From assembly GCA_902761645.1 (NCBI GenBank), contig CACWLF010000016.1, positions 1 through 33,302 on the forward strand: a stretch of 33,302 nucleotides of DNA. Direction: 5' to 3'. Positions 23,287 to 31,562 of this stretch are shown here, one piece after another. Every line of letters starts with the position of its first letter. Position 1 is the first letter of the stretch. Below the pieces are notes generated by a model. It did no database searches. It was not told where the DNA came from and saw only the letters and a program-made list of their open reading frames with translations. A program made the position numbers and the translations under genes. Origin of the DNA: an uncultured Aeromonadales bacterium (GTDB taxonomy: Bacteria; Pseudomonadota; Gammaproteobacteria; Enterobacterales; Succinivibrionaceae).

Positions 23287-25575
23287 ATGAGTAATCATGA
23301 AATTTTTTCTCATCAGACCAATAAAAGTGATTCGACAGCAGATAACAAAAAAAACAATAAGGAAACTGTCAAAACACTGCAGAACGGAAGTTATACTTCT
23401 TCAAATGAAAAAAACACCAGTCGCAATGTCGTGATATGGAGTCTTGCCGGAGTAGTCGTAGCCGGTCTGCTAGGTGCATGGTATCTGTACCAGCAGAATT
23501 TTATCAATAAAAATATAGAACAGTGTCATTCCTACCTGGAGAAGAAAATCATCGACAGCACGACTCTTACCACATGTACGGTAGGATACAAGGATGGAGA
23601 TCTGAGAGCAACCGCCGGTCTTGCATCAATCTATTATAAAAACGGTGATTACGCCAAGGCGCTGCCTATTCTGCACACATGTGCCGAACAGGAACAGATA
23701 AACTGTCAGCTGCTTCTCTCCGTGCTGTATAAAAACGGTATCAAGGATTATCTTGAAAAAGATCGTTTTCAGGCGCTTGAATGGCTGGAAAGAGCTCACT
23801 TAAACGATTCGGCTGTGGCGACATTCATGCTTCATCTTGCCTATATAAAAGGCGATGATGAGTACGGAATAAAAAAAGATTTGTTAAAAGCCAAGCAGTA
23901 TTTAAAAAAGGCGGCTACTCTGGATTATCCCGAAGCACTCTATCGCCAGGGATACTTTTACGAGACTGGGGAATTCGATTATGCAAAAGATCCGGCAAAG
24001 GCACGTGCCAACTACGAACAAGCAGTTAAATTCAATTCGAACAATGCACTTGTTCCATATGCAAAAATACTGTTATCAGAAGATCAGATAGATCAGGCAA
24101 TAAAATATCTTGAAAGAGCAGATCGTCTGAATATTCACGAAGCATCATATGTGCTGGCAAAAGCATATATCATGAAGAATGATCCCAAGCTTAAGGAAAA
24201 GGCTGTTAAAATTCTTAACAGACTGCTCAAAGAAGCTGACAGGGAAGGAACCGGCATTTCCGATGAGCTGAAAAAGGATACATTACTGCTTCTTGCCGAC
24301 CTCTATTACGACAGCAACGATCGCGAGCAGTTCGTAAAAACGATTAATGAAGCAATTGAAGAAAAAGTTCCTACTGCAGCATATAAAAAGGCAATGGCCT
24401 ATCTGAGCGAATTTCTGATTGCCGAACCATATCAGGTACCTCAGATGGAAACAAAGCCGGTTATGCCTGACAATATAAAAATGGCTGTCAAATATCTTAC
24501 CATAGAAGCGGAATATAACCACAAGGATTCACTGCAGCAGCTGTTTGATTTGCTTCGTAACTACAGATCAAAGGAAACCGACGAACTGCTGTTTAAAATT
24601 TCAGGACAGTTAAATGAACTGGATCATTTCCTTGGAAGTTATGCGCTTGGTTTCTGCTACGGAAACGGAATAGGAACAGATGTAAACATAGCTGAAGCTC
24701 AGCGTTTGTATACGGAAATAATTCAGAACGATCCCAATAAGGAAAACCGGCTCTCGCTGGCATCGTCACTTGCATACCACTACTATACCGGACTCGGAAA
24801 TATAATCAGTGACGGAAAGGATCTCAAACTCGGAGATCTGTTTGCAGAACTTCTGCTGAAAAGTGAAGATTCTCAGGGAGAGATATTCTATAACCGTTTA
24901 TGGCATAAATTCATCAATCTTTACCTGATTAAAGATCGCAAGGATATACTCCCGGTAATTGACAATATGTCTTTTATTGCTGAAAAATACCCTGCGGCAC
25001 TGGCAAGAAACAACGATCTGCAGCACAGCTACATTGTAACAAAACTGGTTACAGATCCTAAAAACAATAAAAATATCGAAGCCCGCAGGGAACAGCTGGA
25101 TCAGCTGGCAACTGAAAAAAGGCACCTGCCGAGCATTATCTTCCTGGCAAAGCAGGCTATCAGCGGAAAACTTCCGTACAAAAAGCCTAATATGGAAGAT
25201 GAAGAAAAATATTTACAGCTTGCCATTGAAGAGGGTGACGGATGGGCGTCATGGAGACATGCGACAAATCTGTTTGCCAATAACAAACCGAAAGATCGCC
25301 CTTATGAAAATATTTTCAAAGAGCTAGCTACATCGGTTGAACACGGATTTACCGAAGCGACCCTGACAATCATTAAAATCATGCAGGATCCCAAGATTGA
25401 AAAAAATGTTAAGGAAATGATCAGTAAAGAGGATTATTATTACTATCTGATTCTGGCTTATCGCGATCAGCTGCTTAAGGACAAGGATCTTAACTACATT
25501 GAAGGAATTCGAGAACAGTTAAGTCAGAAGGAACAGCTGAATGCGGAGAACAAATTAAAGAATACTCCGTATTAG
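23287..25575 (+). CDS. Large membrane-anchored Sel1-repeat protein
   Basis: A 762-residue protein with a polar N-terminal cytoplasmic tail (1-46), one membrane helix (about 47-69) and a long helical-repeat region to the C-terminus. Clear Sel1 units include LASIYYKNGDYAKALPILHT, AKQYLKKAATLDYPEALYRQGYFYETG and ALGFCYGNGIGTDVNIAEAQ. The topology places the repeats in the periplasm. I choose the ATG at 23287, preceded by AAGGAAGAG, rather than an ATG 17 codons upstream without a ribosome-binding site. The central part (about 340-420) is a more degenerate TPR-like stretch. Its function is not known. With the lipoprotein upstream it may form an envelope complex linking inner and outer membranes, which is inference. 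Confidence 0.8.
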   Translation: MSNHEIFSHQTNKSDSTADNKKNNKETVKTLQNGSYTSSNEKNTSRNVVIWSLAGVVVAGLLGAWYLYQQNFINKNIEQCHSYLEKKIIDSTTLTTCTVGYKDGDLRATAGLASIYYKNGDYAKALPILHTCAEQEQINCQLLLSVLYKNGIKDYLEKDRFQALEWLERAHLNDSAVATFMLHLAYIKGDDEYGIKKDLLKAKQYLKKAATLDYPEALYRQGYFYETGEFDYAKDPAKARANYEQAVKFNSNNALVPYAKILLSEDQIDQAIKYLERADRLNIHEASYVLAKAYIMKNDPKLKEKAVKILNRLLKEADREGTGISDELKKDTLLLLADLYYDSNDREQFVKTINEAIEEKVPTAAYKKAMAYLSEFLIAEPYQVPQMETKPVMPDNIKMAVKYLTIEAEYNHKDSLQQLFDLLRNYRSKETDELLFKISGQLNELDHFLGSYALGFCYGNGIGTDVNIAEAQRLYTEIIQNDPNKENRLSLASSLAYHYYTGLGNIISDGKDLKLGDLFAELLLKSEDSQGEIFYNRLWHKFINLYLIKDRKDILPVIDNMSFIAEKYPAALARNNDLQHSYIVTKLVTDPKNNKNIEARREQLDQLATEKRHLPSIIFLAKQAISGKLPYKKPNMEDEEKYLQLAIEEGDGWASWRHATNLFANNKPKDRPYENIFKELATSVEHGFTEATLTIIKIMQDPKIEKNVKEMISKEDYYYYLILAYRDQLLKDKDLNYIEGIREQLSQKEQLNAENKLKNTPY

Positions 25576-25709
25576 TCAATAATGCCGACTTGTTTGGATA
25601 ATTTTTAAATCAACCTGATCTTGAAGAATATCACTGATAAATTTGATAATTTATTCTGATAATTCTGCGATTGTGTAAAGTTGAATAATTAAAATACCAG
25701 GGTAAAAAA

Positions 25710-27089
25710 ATGTTGTGTAAAGAGAATTTCGTCTCAAGATTAGGTTTCATTATGACTGTTGCCGGATGTGCAATCGGTCTCGGCAACGTCTGGAGATTTC
25801 CGTTCATCGCAGGAATGTCCGGCGGGGCAATTTTTGTTTTATTTTATCTTTTCTTTCTGCTGCTCCTCGGTATACCAGTTCTTATGATTGAACTCAGCAT
25901 CGGCAGAGCGGCTGAATGCTCTCCGGTAAAGGCATTCACCAAACTGGTTCCGAACCGAAGAAGCTGGAAATATATGGGTTATTTATCCTTGCTCGGATCC
26001 CTTCTTCTTATGTCTTTCTACAGTGTAATCACCGGATGGCTTCTCTATTATTTCGGACATCTGATACAGGGCGAATTTGTAAATTTATCAACAGAACAGA
26101 TTCAGACAAAATTCGCTAAACTGCTGAGTAATCCTTATGATCAGCTGTGGTGCGCACTTGCAACAATTTTTGTTTCCTGTCTGGTATGCTACCGCGGTAT
26201 ACAGAAGGGTGTGGAAAAATTTACCAAGCCTGGAATGATCGGTCTGTTCATTATTCTGATTGTTCTGGTAATTAAGGCCTTATCACTGGAACATGCCGAC
26301 ATCGGTCTTAAATTCTACCTGATGCCCAATCTGGACAATTTAAACAAAATCGGCATACCTCTGACAGTATACAATGCCATGAATCAGGCATTCTTTACCC
26401 TGAGCATCGGTATCGGTGCGGTACTTGCCATCGCCGCATATGCGAAAAAAGGACACAGCCTGCTCAAGGAGGCTGCAATCATCTGTTCTCTTGATACTTT
26501 GGTGGCTTTATGCGCCGGACTGATAATTTTTCCTGCCTGCTTTAACTATAATCTGACTCCCGATCAGGGACCTACTTTAATATTCATCACTCTGCTTAAT
26601 ATGTTTAATCAGATGGATAACGGTCTGCTATGGGGAGCATTGTTCTTCTTCTTTCTGTTCATTGCAGCTCTGCTTACCATGATTGCAGTGATTGAAGCCA
26701 TTATTGCAAACTGCTGCGATTTATTTAACTGGACCAGAACCAAATCCTCATGGACCAACTGCGTGGTGCTGACCCTGCTGGCAACACCGATAATTCTGGG
26801 ATTCAATGTATGGAAGGATATTAAACCGTTTGGCGAAGGATCTGATATTCTGTCTCTGGCGGATTTTATACTATCCAATAACCTGCTGCCTATCGGTTCA
26901 ATAATTATGCTTATTTTCTGCACCACGCGCTACGGCTGGGGATGGGATAAATGCATTGCCGAAATCAATCAGGGCGACGGTATTAAATTAAAAGGCGGCC
27001 GATACATGCACATCTACTTCAAATATGTTCTGCCTGTTATGATTCTAGGCATATTTTTAATGGGATATTATCAGCTGTTTTTCAAATAA
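25710..27089 (+). CDS. Neurotransmitter:sodium symporter (NSS/SNF) family transporter
   Basis: A 459-residue inner-membrane transporter of the NSS family (LeuT-like), which imports amino acids or amines with Na+. The N-terminus carries the family signature: GFIMTVAGCAIGLGNVWRFP (about 12-31) with the unwound TM1 site, then GIPVLMIELSIGR (TM2 and the first loop). About 11 helices can be counted, as in many bacterial members that lack TM12. TM6 (AMNQAFFTLSIGIGA) and TM8 (LIAALLTMIAVIEAI-like) follow. The substrate is not predictable; tryptophan, tyrosine and branched amino acids are known for relatives. A sodium gradient for this carrier could come from NhaB. CAGGGT precedes the ATG. Confidence 0.92.
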   Translation: MLCKENFVSRLGFIMTVAGCAIGLGNVWRFPFIAGMSGGAIFVLFYLFFLLLLGIPVLMIELSIGRAAECSPVKAFTKLVPNRRSWKYMGYLSLLGSLLLMSFYSVITGWLLYYFGHLIQGEFVNLSTEQIQTKFAKLLSNPYDQLWCALATIFVSCLVCYRGIQKGVEKFTKPGMIGLFIILIVLVIKALSLEHADIGLKFYLMPNLDNLNKIGIPLTVYNAMNQAFFTLSIGIGAVLAIAAYAKKGHSLLKEAAIICSLDTLVALCAGLIIFPACFNYNLTPDQGPTLIFITLLNMFNQMDNGLLWGALFFFFLFIAALLTMIAVIEAIIANCCDLFNWTRTKSSWTNCVVLTLLATPIILGFNVWKDIKPFGEGSDILSLADFILSNNLLPIGSIIMLIFCTTRYGWGWDKCIAEINQGDGIKLKGGRYMHIYFKYVLPVMILGIFLMGYYQLFFK

Positions 27090-27127
27090 TACCTTTTGAA
27101 AACAGTTAAAACATGTTCATTTGTTCT

Positions 27128-27155
27128 GCAGCACTGTTTTTCAGATGCTGCTTTT
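27128..27155 (+). terminator. Terminator after the NSS transporter
   Basis: GCAGCA-CTG pairs with CAG-A-TGCTGC around a five-T loop with one bulged base, and TTTT follows, 38 bases after the stop. Confidence 0.7.
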
Positions 27156-27451
27156 CATTAATTGAATAAATCCTGAACGTTAATGCAGAAACATGCACCG
27201 AAATCATCTTCACGGCTGATTAACAACGATTTGTTTTGCCTGCTTGTCAATTAAAATTCGTCATGTATCAATGATAAGAATTCAGCACTGCTGAAAATTT
27301 GGACCGCAGGTACGGCGGATCCATAAAGTTTTACCATAAGGCGACAGATCACTGAGTTAGAATTTTCCCGTCAGGATGAAACCGTTTACTCCTGACATAA
27401 TCCATCAGCTGATTTGCGCAAGTGCAGTATTAACTGTCACTGAAGGAAGGC
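27156..27451. other. Gene-free stretch between the NSS transporter and the porin terminator
   Basis: About 300 bases with no open frame of note. I see only a short inverted repeat, TCAGGA with TCCTGA near 27372-27396, and no supported promoter, RNA or repeat. Confidence 0.4.
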
Positions 27452-27484
27452 AAAAAAAAAGGGACTGCAGCAAAATACAGTCCC
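27452..27484 (-). terminator. Rho-independent terminator of the porin gene
   Basis: On the minus strand GGGACTG pairs with CAGTCCC around a 10-base loop and nine T follow, about 40 bases after the porin stop. Confidence 0.9.
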
Positions 27485-27522
27485 CCACCTATCAACATCA
27501 GCTTTGTATTTCTTCTACCTGA

Positions 27523-28578
27523 TTAGAAGTTGTATATCAAACCCAAAGACAGTGCATTTTCTGCTTCCTGGTGTACAACAGAAGAATTATGTCTTTCAGC
27601 TTCACCGTAAATCTGGAAGTTTGAAGTTACGTTATAAATAACTTCACCGGTCCATGCAGACTGGAACACTCTGTCGTCGCTTCCCAATGCATTCCTGGTT
27701 AAACCGCGATCGACATTGTGCAGGTAACCATAGGCAGCACCGAAGGTCCAATCGCCGCCTGGAGTTGTGTAGCCAAGCACTGCCTCCACACCGTTAACTT
27801 TGTAGGTTGACTGCAGTTTATCCCAGTTGTAAATTGCAGCGGCATAAAAGCCAGGAGTACCGTATTCACCATAGTAAATGGAAATAGCGGTTTCATTCTT
27901 GTTTGCACCATTCAGTATATTTCCTTCCATATGAGGGTCATAACCTTCAATATGGTTGTAGCCGCCCATAAAGCCGATTGCCTTGTCGCCTACTTCAAAT
28001 TCATAACCGAGAGTTGCGCCTGTACCGTAATTAACGTGCTTTGATGTGTCTCTGAACTGATATGAAGCGGTAAAAATCAGACCGTTATAATTAACTTCGT
28101 AGAGAGCAACTCCATCCTTACGGCCGCCGGTATCATTGTCGGACACTCCGTTATAGGTATTTCCCATGGTACCCCAGTCAACAAATACATCCCCTACACT
28201 TACAACCTTGTAGTATGCATCTTCAAAGTGACCGAACTGCAGTTTACCGAAATCATTGAAATCAAATCCTACATAACCGTAGTACACGTCAATGCGGCTG
28301 TCATCCTTGTTGGTAGGTTCCTGAGCCTGGATCTCATATAAAATCTGTCCGTAAACGGAAAGATAATCATTAACTTTGGTCTTGCCGTCCAAACCTAAAC
28401 GTGCAATACCTTCAAGACGGCGATCCGCATTCGCATCATTATTGTTTAAATTGATTTTCATACGGCCGATTACATCAAGATTTGCTGTATCGTTTGAAAA
28501 AACAGTTGCAGCATTTGATGAAGCAGAACTTAAAGCCAAAACTGCAGCAATGGCAGCTGATAATATTTTCTTGTTCAT
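27523..28578 (-). CDS. Outer-membrane general porin
   Basis: A 351-residue Gram-negative porin with a signal peptide (cleavage probably after SNA at about 23). The rest is made of alternating amphipathic strands with aromatic girdles, such as YLSVYGQILYEIQAQE, IDVYYGYVGFDFNDFGKLQF and AVLGYTTPGGDWTFGAAYGY, and it ends in the outer-membrane signature LGLIYNF with a terminal Phe. Trimeric porins of this kind allow diffusion of small solutes. The segment with GDVFVDWGTMGNTYNG is in the position of the constriction loop L3. TCAGGAAGGAA lies just before the ATG, a strong ribosome-binding site, and the gene has its own promoter and terminator, in line with high expression. Confidence 0.9.
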   Translation of the reverse strand: MNKKILSAAIAAVLALSSASSNAATVFSNDTANLDVIGRMKINLNNNDANADRRLEGIARLGLDGKTKVNDYLSVYGQILYEIQAQEPTNKDDSRIDVYYGYVGFDFNDFGKLQFGHFEDAYYKVVSVGDVFVDWGTMGNTYNGVSDNDTGGRKDGVALYEVNYNGLIFTASYQFRDTSKHVNYGTGATLGYEFEVGDKAIGFMGGYNHIEGYDPHMEGNILNGANKNETAISIYYGEYGTPGFYAAAIYNWDKLQSTYKVNGVEAVLGYTTPGGDWTFGAAYGYLHNVDRGLTRNALGSDDRVFQSAWTGEVIYNVTSNFQIYGEAERHNSSVVHQEAENALSLGLIYNF

Positions 28579-28624
28579 TTCATTTCCTTCCTGATAATTT
28601 AATAATATTCAACTCTATGTGATC

Positions 28625-28653
28625 AGTTTATCATCATAAAAAATAGTTAACAA
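28625..28653 (-). promoter_or_regulatory. Porin promoter
   Basis: On the minus strand TTGTTA (28653-28648) and TAAACT (28630-28625) are 17 bases apart. Transcription would start near 28618, giving a leader of about 40 bases. Confidence 0.6.
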
Positions 28654-29267
28654 GATCTAACTCGTTTAAAATTCTAAAAATCAGTACACATTGAACAATA
28701 TTTATACCGATTTTTAGATTTTTTTTGACATACCTCACTCCAATTACGCATCATTGATCAAACTTTTTAAGTTTAAGCTGTTCCGAATGCATGTACCTTT
28801 ATTTAAAATAGTTAGCATTACCTAACGGTGTTTATTTAATTAATTTGTATTTTTACAGGCGATTAATTAAATTAATGGCAAAAGGCATTCAGAATATGAA
28901 TGCCCCGCTTAACAGCATAAAAATCATACAATCTTATTCACAAATACTGATTTCATTAAAATTCTTCAGCACAAATTTCGGACAGGTTTACTGAATGACG
29001 GATCTGTTTCCTATTCTGATAATCACAGGAAAAGGACATCAAACATTAAATAAAAGACTCTGCTGCAGAAAAGCGCAGATAGCATTAAAAACTCCGTTAT
29101 CAATTGGAGTGATCAATAATGAAGTTTATACTGTACTGCTTGATTGGAGGAATCAAACAGTGATTTATCCAAAAATATTATCTGTTTTTTCTCACAAATG
29201 CATAGTGCAGAATTTGACTAATAGAAATCCGGTATGGATAATGAAAAAATCAAGGGTAAGAACAGAT
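28654..29267. other. Divergent intergenic region between porin and TMEM43-like gene
   Basis: About 600 AT-rich bases. A perfect TTGACA lies on the plus strand near 28728, without a good -10. An inverted repeat of 11-base arms (ATTTAATTAAT / ATTAATTAAAT) occupies 28834-28872. A second, GGCATTCA with TGAATGCC, occupies 28884-28904. The reading frame of the next gene stays open back to 28995, but that part has no recognisable protein character and I treat it as non-coding. Confidence 0.4.
28834..28872. repeat. Inverted repeat with 11-base AT arms
   Basis: The arms ATTTAATTAAT and ATTAATTAAAT are exact reverse complements separated by 17 bases. A hairpin with 8-bp arms follows 11 bases later at 28884-28904 (GGCATTCA/TGAATGCC), whose minus-strand flank is TTTTG. 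These could be a protein-binding site for the divergent promoters or a structured leader. Confidence 0.5.
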
Positions 29268-30542
29268 ATGTCACGAAAAAACAACAAATACACAAAGGAA
29301 AAGGATGTCTATGATATCATCGCCGGCACATTATTGTACGGACTGATACTGCTTGCTTTTACAGGAGGAGCTGTTGTGCTCTGGTGGGGAGAGGATCAGA
29401 CATCCAGATATTACAGACTTCTGAACCTTGCCCGAAATAAATATACGACTGTATCCAGCATTTCAAACGTTTCTCAATCGAATGACGGAAAACTTGTTTA
29501 TCTGTCAGGGAATGCACGTACAAACTCCATGCTTGAAGATCCTGTTTTTAACATCAAAATTGAAGGATTCAAGCTGACTCGAAAAGTTCGTTACTATCAA
29601 CTGGTGGAACATAAAACCAAGAAAAAGGATAAAGATTCATCCGGCAATACATATGCATCTCACTATGAATACTCGTATCGGGAAAAATGGACCAGTTCAC
29701 CGGTCGCATCATACGAATTTCACAATCACTACTATCGGCAGAAAGCTAAAGCACCTTTTATTACACTGAAAGAACTTAATTTAATATCAAAGGATGTAAC
29801 AGTCGGAGCTTACTCAATACCCGAATGGATGGCAGATTCCTTACACAACAGCCAGCCGATCAGGGTTAATCTATCCACAGATCAAAAGACAGCACTATGC
29901 AATAAACTTAATATTTCCTGCAATCTGCTTAAACAAACCGACTCCGGTTTTTACATAGGCAATAATCCGGATGATCCGGAAATTGGGGATGTATCGATAA
30001 CAATTTCCTATACTCCGCTATCTGAAGTAAGTATTCTGGCGCAGCAAAAAGGCAACAACTTTGAACGGTACAGAAGCAATACAGCCCTTAGCTCCGATGA
30101 TCCGAACAATATCAATCTGGGTGAAATCATGATCGGTAATGTTGAACCGGAAAAAATCATCAGTGAAGTATCATCCAATGTAACAGGAGGTTCATTCATC
30201 ACCAGGGTGATCGGTATCATTCTGATTATCATATCCGCATATCTGATGCCGTGGGACTGGTTTTTGAAAATACCGTTCGCCAGCATAGTAATAAACGGTT
30301 CAAAAACTAAAAAAGACTGGAACATGTCAGCTCCGTTAAGGATTGGTACAGCTGTCATTCTGTTTATTGCCGGCATTGGATGGTATTTTGCATATCAAGA
30401 GATAGGCATAGCGTTACTGCTCTTGTCACTGCTTTTCCTGTTTTATCCATACTTAAAAACGATAATAGCAAACAACGGCAGTAGAACTAAAAATAAAGAT
30501 GCCGACGAATTTATGCATCTTGACGAGAGTGATAAAAAGTAA
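29268..30542 (+). CDS. TMEM43-like membrane protein
   Basis: A 424-residue protein with one N-terminal helix (about 18-40), a large hydrophilic domain of about 270 residues and three C-terminal helices (about 310-415). This layout and segments such as TGGAVVLWWGEDQTSR and NDGKLVYLSGNARTN match the TMEM43 (LUMA) family, a broadly distributed group with no defined bacterial role. The hydrophilic domain would face the periplasm; its ending GEIMIGNVEPEKI is near the membrane. I choose the ATG at 29268, preceded by AAGGGTAAG, over upstream in-frame ATGs at 29241 and 28995 that lack ribosome-binding sites. It stands alone on the plus strand. Confidence 0.7.
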   Translation: MSRKNNKYTKEKDVYDIIAGTLLYGLILLAFTGGAVVLWWGEDQTSRYYRLLNLARNKYTTVSSISNVSQSNDGKLVYLSGNARTNSMLEDPVFNIKIEGFKLTRKVRYYQLVEHKTKKKDKDSSGNTYASHYEYSYREKWTSSPVASYEFHNHYYRQKAKAPFITLKELNLISKDVTVGAYSIPEWMADSLHNSQPIRVNLSTDQKTALCNKLNISCNLLKQTDSGFYIGNNPDDPEIGDVSITISYTPLSEVSILAQQKGNNFERYRSNTALSSDDPNNINLGEIMIGNVEPEKIISEVSSNVTGGSFITRVIGIILIIISAYLMPWDWFLKIPFASIVINGSKTKKDWNMSAPLRIGTAVILFIAGIGWYFAYQEIGIALLLLSLLFLFYPYLKTIIANNGSRTKNKDADEFMHLDESDKK

Positions 30543-30545
30543 ACA

Positions 30546-30570
30546 GCCTCATGATAAATTTCCATGAGGC
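30546..30570 (+). terminator. Hairpin after the TMEM43-like gene (weak terminator)
   Basis: An 8-bp perfect stem, GCCTCATG with CATGAGGC, has a nine-base loop three bases after the stop codon. It has no T-run, so termination would need Rho or the stem marks a stable 3' end. The rest of the gap to 30791 holds nothing I can support. Confidence 0.4.
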
Positions 30571-30791
30571 GCGTAGTTGTTCCACCATCAAAGCAATACC
30601 AATCAGAGCCCAGGAGATGCCAGTAACTGAAACTTTGGTAAACCGACGCCTAATAATTAAGTGCCAGAACAACTATAAAAAGCGCCAGATGCATCCCGTT
30701 TTTTACAATATGGAAACAGAAAATCTTTCAACAATTTTGTTTTCACACGGCAGTGCATACAAAATCAACACTTTCTACAACAGAGCCAAAT

Positions 30792-30815
30792 AAAAAGGCC
30801 GTGATCAACACAGCC
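30792..30815 (-). terminator. Rho-independent terminator of the 164-residue hypothetical
   Basis: On the minus strand GGCTGTG pairs with CACGGCC (one G-U) around TTGAT, and TTTTTATTT follows, about 27 bases after the stop codon. Confidence 0.75.
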
Positions 30816-30841
30816 GCCGATAAAGTTTTTAAAAATTAAAA

Positions 30842-31336
30842 TCAGATGGTGCAGGTTATCTCCGCCTTGTATGAACCAATTTCATTAAGTTCCTGCGCAT
30901 TGAGCGCTCCCTGCTCCTTTAAAAAGGTTTTATTCCATTCCCGCTTAAAATCGGTTATATACTCAGGTGTAAGTTCCTTGAACAGCACCTGATCGATTTT
31001 TCGATGATGAAGCAGATAAAAATAACAGTTGGAATAATTTTTCATTTTAATATTGAATGTTAATCTAAGATCTTTTGGTTTGATTTTCATTTCCGGATCC
31101 GAAACATCCTCATGCGTATACTTCTCAAGACTGGATTCAAGACCTGCCTTTATCGCTTTAATTATTCCGTCTCTCTTTTCGCTGTCATCCAGGGCCTGTC
31201 CCTGCAGATGCAGTTTAAAAATCATATTTTTGTAATAATAATCATAAGATACCAGACCCGGATATTCCTTCAATCCGGCTATCGCTATTATTATTACAAC
31301 CAACAGACCTAACCAAGAGTATCTCAAGGTTTTCAT
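30842..31336 (-). CDS. Single-pass membrane protein of unknown function
   Basis: A 164-residue protein with an N-terminal membrane helix (about 6-22) and a hydrophilic domain likely in the periplasm. I recognise no family. The domain is alpha/beta in look, with a Lys/Glu-rich middle and two cysteines (SNCYF and the ITCTI end). I choose the ATG at 31336, preceded by AAAGGAGATC, a strong ribosome-binding site, over the ATG 13 codons upstream. It has its own terminator and no linked gene. Confidence 0.65.
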   Translation of the reverse strand: MKTLRYSWLGLLVVIIIAIAGLKEYPGLVSYDYYYKNMIFKLHLQGQALDDSEKRDGIIKAIKAGLESSLEKYTHEDVSDPEMKIKPKDLRLTFNIKMKNYSNCYFYLLHHRKIDQVLFKELTPEYITDFKREWNKTFLKEQGALNAQELNEIGSYKAEITCTI

Positions 31337-31504
31337 CTTTTTGATCTCCTTTGATTTTCTAAAATATCCGGTCATGATAACAAAAATATAAATTCAAAAG
31401 TATGTACTGACTAGCAATACTGACAATTTGTCTGAACATAAAACAGTCATTCAAACCAATCGTAAATATTTTCAGCAGGCAATCTTTAAATCATTATCAT
31501 ATAC

Positions 31505-31537
31505 AAAAAAAAGTGCCCCAAATCAAAGTTGGAGCAC
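31505..31537 (-). terminator. Rho-independent terminator of the 295-residue repeat protein
   Basis: On the minus strand GTGCTCCAA pairs with TTGGGGCAC (one G-U) around a seven-base loop and eight T follow, 25 bases after the stop. Confidence 0.88.
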
Positions 31538-31562
31538 CTGAATTCAAATCACTTCACATCAG

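Noticed and set aside
28995-29267. N-terminal extension of the TMEM43-like protein by 91 residues
   Set aside because: The frame is open but has no ribosome-binding site or domain; the ATG at 29268 with AAGGGTAAG fits the family's short N-terminal tail before the first helix.
30500-30793. Possible transposase remnant on the minus strand, and an 80-codon plus-strand frame, after the TMEM43-like gene
   Set aside because: The minus-strand frame gives a protein-like segment (GISWALIGIALMVEQLRASW) but overlaps the end of the TMEM43-like gene, is under 60 codons and matches no family I can name; the plus frame has no ribosome-binding site.
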